Of a stretch of 24,808 nt of DNA, positions 22,464 through 24,808 are shown in pieces. A program made the translations under genes and the position numbers. Numbering within the stretch: position 1 is the stretch's first letter; every line of letters starts with the position of its first letter. The DNA comes from JBBRLG01 sp038231495. Lineage in GTDB: Bacteria > Planctomycetota > Planctomycetia > Gemmatales > Gemmataceae. The notes under the pieces are model-generated. The model ran no database searches, was not told the DNA's origin, and worked only from the letters and a program-made list of their open reading frames with translations. The DNA is taken from assembly GCA_038231495.1 (NCBI GenBank), contig JBBRLG010000030.1, forward strand, positions 1 to 24,808. The letters are read 5' to 3'.

Positions 22464-23534
22464 ATGTCGGTCAGCGAATTGCCGGACCTGCTCGCCCTCA
22501 GCCGCCGGGTCATCGCCGGCGGCGATGTCACCCGCGTCGAGGCGGAGCAACTCTTTCGGCTGGAAGGCGAGGACGTATACGACCTGTTCTACGCCGCTCA
22601 CAAAGTCCGCCGGCACTTTCACGGCAACCGCGTGACGTTTTGCAGCATCCTCCCGACCAAGTTCGGCAACTGTAGCGAAGACTGTAAGTTTTGCGCCCAA
22701 AGCGCCCACTTCGACACCGGCGTCGAGCCGCACGCGATGATGGACGGCGCGGAGGTGGCCCACGCCTGCGAAGACGCGAAGAATAACGGGGCCAGCGCGT
22801 TCGGCATCGTCAACGCCGGCCGCGGCCCGACCAAGCGCGAATGGCCCAAGATCATGGAAGCCGTGTACGCGATGAAAAAAGTGGACGGCATCTGCCATTG
22901 CGCCACCCTCGGCACCCTCTCGGAAGACCAGGCGAAAGACCTCAAGGCGGCGGGCATCCGGCGGATCAATCACAACCTGGAAACGTCGAAGGAATTCTAT
23001 CCCGAGATCGTGACGACCCACGCCTGGCAGGAGCGCGTCGATACGGTGCGCCTGGCCCAGCGGGTCGGCCTGGAAACGTGCGTCGGCTGCATCTTCGGCA
23101 TGGGTGAAACGGTCGCGGACCGCGTTAGCCTGGCGTTCAGCCTCAAGGAACTGAACCCCAGCGTCGTGCCGTTGAACTTCCTCTTCCCGATCGCCGGCAC
23201 GCCTCTCGAAAACGCGCCGAAGCTCCGGCCAATGGAAATCCTGAAGATCATCGCGGCCATGCGCCTGATCCTGCCGCGGCAAGACTTGAAGATCGCCGGC
23301 GGCCGCGAAAAGAACTTACGCGACCTGCAAAGCTGGATATTCTACGTCGGCGGCACGAGTGGCCTGATCGGCAACTACCTCGCCACGGCAGGCCGGCCCA
23401 ACGGCGAAGACTTGCAGATGATCGAAGACCTGGAACTTCAGTGGCACGACGACCGGGTCGGCGATCTCGACCCGAACGTCGCAATCCCCGATGTAACTCC
23501 GGCGAACAGCTGGGCGTTGCCGGTCCTCTCCTGA
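22464..23534 (+). CDS. bioB: Biotin synthase
   Basis: This radical SAM enzyme inserts sulfur into dethiobiotin, the last step of biotin synthesis. The [4Fe-4S] motif is C70-x3-C74-x2-C77 (GNCSEDCKFCAQSAHF). NHNLETS (169-175), PLNFLFPIAGTPLE (236-249) and GGREKNL (279-285) are family motifs, with R281 at the arginine that binds the auxiliary cluster in E. coli BioB. The first auxiliary-cluster cysteine (E. coli C97) is glycine here (G114 in FGIVNAGRGP). Two cysteines near the other two ligands are extra, giving C144-H-C146 and C206-V-G-C209. Length is 356 residues. GAGGAG lies 7 bases before the ATG. bioF follows after 11 bases. Confidence 0.95.
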   Translation: MSVSELPDLLALSRRVIAGGDVTRVEAEQLFRLEGEDVYDLFYAAHKVRRHFHGNRVTFCSILPTKFGNCSEDCKFCAQSAHFDTGVEPHAMMDGAEVAHACEDAKNNGASAFGIVNAGRGPTKREWPKIMEAVYAMKKVDGICHCATLGTLSEDQAKDLKAAGIRRINHNLETSKEFYPEIVTTHAWQERVDTVRLAQRVGLETCVGCIFGMGETVADRVSLAFSLKELNPSVVPLNFLFPIAGTPLENAPKLRPMEILKIIAAMRLILPRQDLKIAGGREKNLRDLQSWIFYVGGTSGLIGNYLATAGRPNGEDLQMIEDLELQWHDDRVGDLDPNVAIPDVTPANSWALPVLS

Positions 23535-23545
23535 CCGCAGCCGTT

Positions 23546-24721
23546 ATGAGCGCGTGGATGGACGACGACCTGGCCGAGCGCCGACGGCGCGGGTTATTCC
23601 GCGTCCGGCGGCGCATCCAGTCCGCCCAGGGCGTCCACGTTCACTGGGGCGGCCGCGAGTATCTCAACTTTTCATCCAACGATTACCTTGCCTTGGCGGG
23701 CCACCCGGCGCTTGGGGCCGCCGCGGCGCGCGCCGCAAGGCGTTACGGTGCCGGTGCCGGCGCCTCGCCGCTGGTGTCCGGGTATTTGCCGCCGTTGCGC
23801 GCCCTGGAACGCGACCTGGCGCGCTGGGAAGGGACCGAAGCCGCGCTCGTTTTCAGCAGCGGTTTCGCCGCGAACCTGGCCGTCGTCAGCACCCTGGCCG
23901 GAACGGGGGACGCGATCTTTAGCGACGCCTGGAACCACGCCAGCCTGATCGACGGTTGCCGGTTGTCCCGCGCGACCACTCATGTTTATCGCCACGCCGA
24001 CGTGGACCACCTTGCCGAACTGCTCCGCAGCGAAGGGGCCGGCGCGCGCCGGCGTTTCATCGTCTCCGACAGCGTTTTCAGCATGGACGGTGACTTTGCG
24101 CCACTGGCCCAACTGCTCGACCTGGCGGAACAATTTGATGCCCAGGTGGTGCTCGACGAAGCCCACGCCACGGGCGTGCTCGGCGCGGGCGGGCGTGGCG
24201 TCACGGACCTATTGCCGCCGTCGGTTAGCCGTGAAAGGATCATCAAGGTCGGGACGTTGAGTAAGGCCCTCGGTGCGCAAGGCGGCTTCGTTTGCGGTTC
24301 GCGCACGCTGATCGACTATCTTGTCAATTTCGCCCGGCCGTACGTCTTTTCCACGGCGCTCGCGCCGCCCGCTGCCGCCGCGGCACGGCGGGCGATTCGC
24401 CTGGTACAAGCGAACCCCGAACCGCGCCGCCGGGTGTTGGAACGGGCCGCCTGGTTGCGCGGTGAGCTGCAAGGGCTGGGCTTTCGCGTCGGCGGATCGC
24501 GCTGTCAGATTGTTCCCGTCCTTATCGGAGAATCGCGAGCCGCATTGGTGCTTGCCAAAAAGCTGCGGACGGAAGGGTTACTCGTCCCTGCAATCCGGCC
24601 GCCGTCGGTGCCGGAGGGGACGGCGCGCTTGCGCATTAGCCTGATCGCGGGACACACCGAGGAACACGTGCGGCGACTGGTGGAGGTGTTGCGAACGTGT
24701 TTTGGGGGATTGCGAAAATGA
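23546..24721 (+). CDS. bioF: 8-amino-7-oxononanoate synthase (BioF-like)
   Basis: This PLP enzyme of the alpha-oxoamine synthase family joins pimeloyl thioester and alanine in biotin synthesis. The 391-residue protein has YLNFSSNDYLALAGHP (39-54), H131 in NHASLIDG, SDSVFSMDGDFAPL (174-187), LDEAHATGVLG (203-213), the PLP lysine K240 in VGTLSKALGAQGG, and AIRPPSVPEGTARLRIS (349-365). The His of the usual SGxxxxHxxLE motif is Leu here (L85 in SGYLPPLRALE). It starts 11 bases after bioB with no clear Shine-Dalgarno, so reinitiation is likely. The context favours BioF over the related Kbl. Confidence 0.92.
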   Translation: MSAWMDDDLAERRRRGLFRVRRRIQSAQGVHVHWGGREYLNFSSNDYLALAGHPALGAAAARAARRYGAGAGASPLVSGYLPPLRALERDLARWEGTEAALVFSSGFAANLAVVSTLAGTGDAIFSDAWNHASLIDGCRLSRATTHVYRHADVDHLAELLRSEGAGARRRFIVSDSVFSMDGDFAPLAQLLDLAEQFDAQVVLDEAHATGVLGAGGRGVTDLLPPSVSRERIIKVGTLSKALGAQGGFVCGSRTLIDYLVNFARPYVFSTALAPPAAAAARRAIRLVQANPEPRRRVLERAAWLRGELQGLGFRVGGSRCQIVPVLIGESRAALVLAKKLRTEGLLVPAIRPPSVPEGTARLRISLIAGHTEEHVRRLVEVLRTCFGGLRK

Positions 24722-24772
24722 ACGATCCGCCAACGATCGAGTTCAGCATCTGGCTCATGCGGGCTTGACAGA

Positions 24773-24808
24773 ATGACTCGAATCGCCGTGTTCGCGTGGC
24801 CGGTTTGC
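24773..24808 (+). CDS. Possible start of a further gene, cut by the window end
   Basis: An ATG at 24773 opens a frame that runs 12 codons (MTRIAVFAWPVC) to the window edge without a stop. No good ribosome-binding site is seen. A 16-codon frame overlapping the bioF stop (24718-24768) closes just before it. This may be the next gene of the biotin cluster, but the fragment is too short to judge. Confidence 0.25.
   Translation, partial: MTRIAVFAWPVC

Noticed and set aside
22038..23282. 414-codon open frame opposite bioB and the membrane protein
   Set aside because: It runs antisense across two supported genes and the palindrome between them. BioB motifs on the other strand are unambiguous.
24718..24768. 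16-codon frame whose ATG overlaps the bioF stop
   Set aside because: The ATGA overlap looks like translational coupling, but the frame closes after 16 codons and has no recognisable content.

Overview
The window is GC-rich and carries about 20 protein-coding genes. The gene content points to a planctomycete, most likely of the Gemmata group: two Tat-exported DUF1501 proteins, a DUF1570 metallopeptidase-like protein, a Uma2-family nuclease, an MmgE/PrpD protein, and many short palindromic elements between genes. This assignment is inferred from gene families, not from a marker gene. I found no rRNA, tRNA, CRISPR array or insertion sequence.

Region 1 (about 58-5964, all minus strand, read right to left) is a surface-glycan operon. 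It runs hddA, hddC, gmhA, gmhB, an NAD-dependent epimerase/dehydratase and a glycosyltransferase. The first four genes are the complete set known to turn sedoheptulose 7-phosphate into GDP-D-glycero-alpha-D-manno-heptose. The last two may modify and transfer that sugar. Region 2 (6375-9362, plus strand) is divergent from it across a 410-bp gap and encodes a degenerate methyltransferase-like protein and a two-part glycosyltransferase with no base between them. Together these two regions look like one glycan locus.

Region 3 (9516-16276) is mixed: a ParE/RelE-type toxin-antitoxin pair, a DUF1501 protein, a GT-C type membrane glycosyltransferase, the ribosome-rescue hydrolase ArfB, a two-gene unit of unknown function, and a second DUF1501 protein.

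Region 4 (16679-22334) holds an MmgE/PrpD protein, an exported DUF1570 protein with an HExxH site, a DedA-family membrane protein, a Uma2 nuclease and a multi-pass membrane protein with a lysine-rich tail. Region 5 (22464-24721) is a biotin pair, bioB-bioF. The BioB lacks one of the usual auxiliary-cluster cysteines and has two extra ones. The window ends just inside a possible further gene.

Many of the longer gaps between genes carry a palindromic or inverted-repeat element, and nearly every one is different. Sigma70-like promoters with a TTGAC core can be read upstream of several units.
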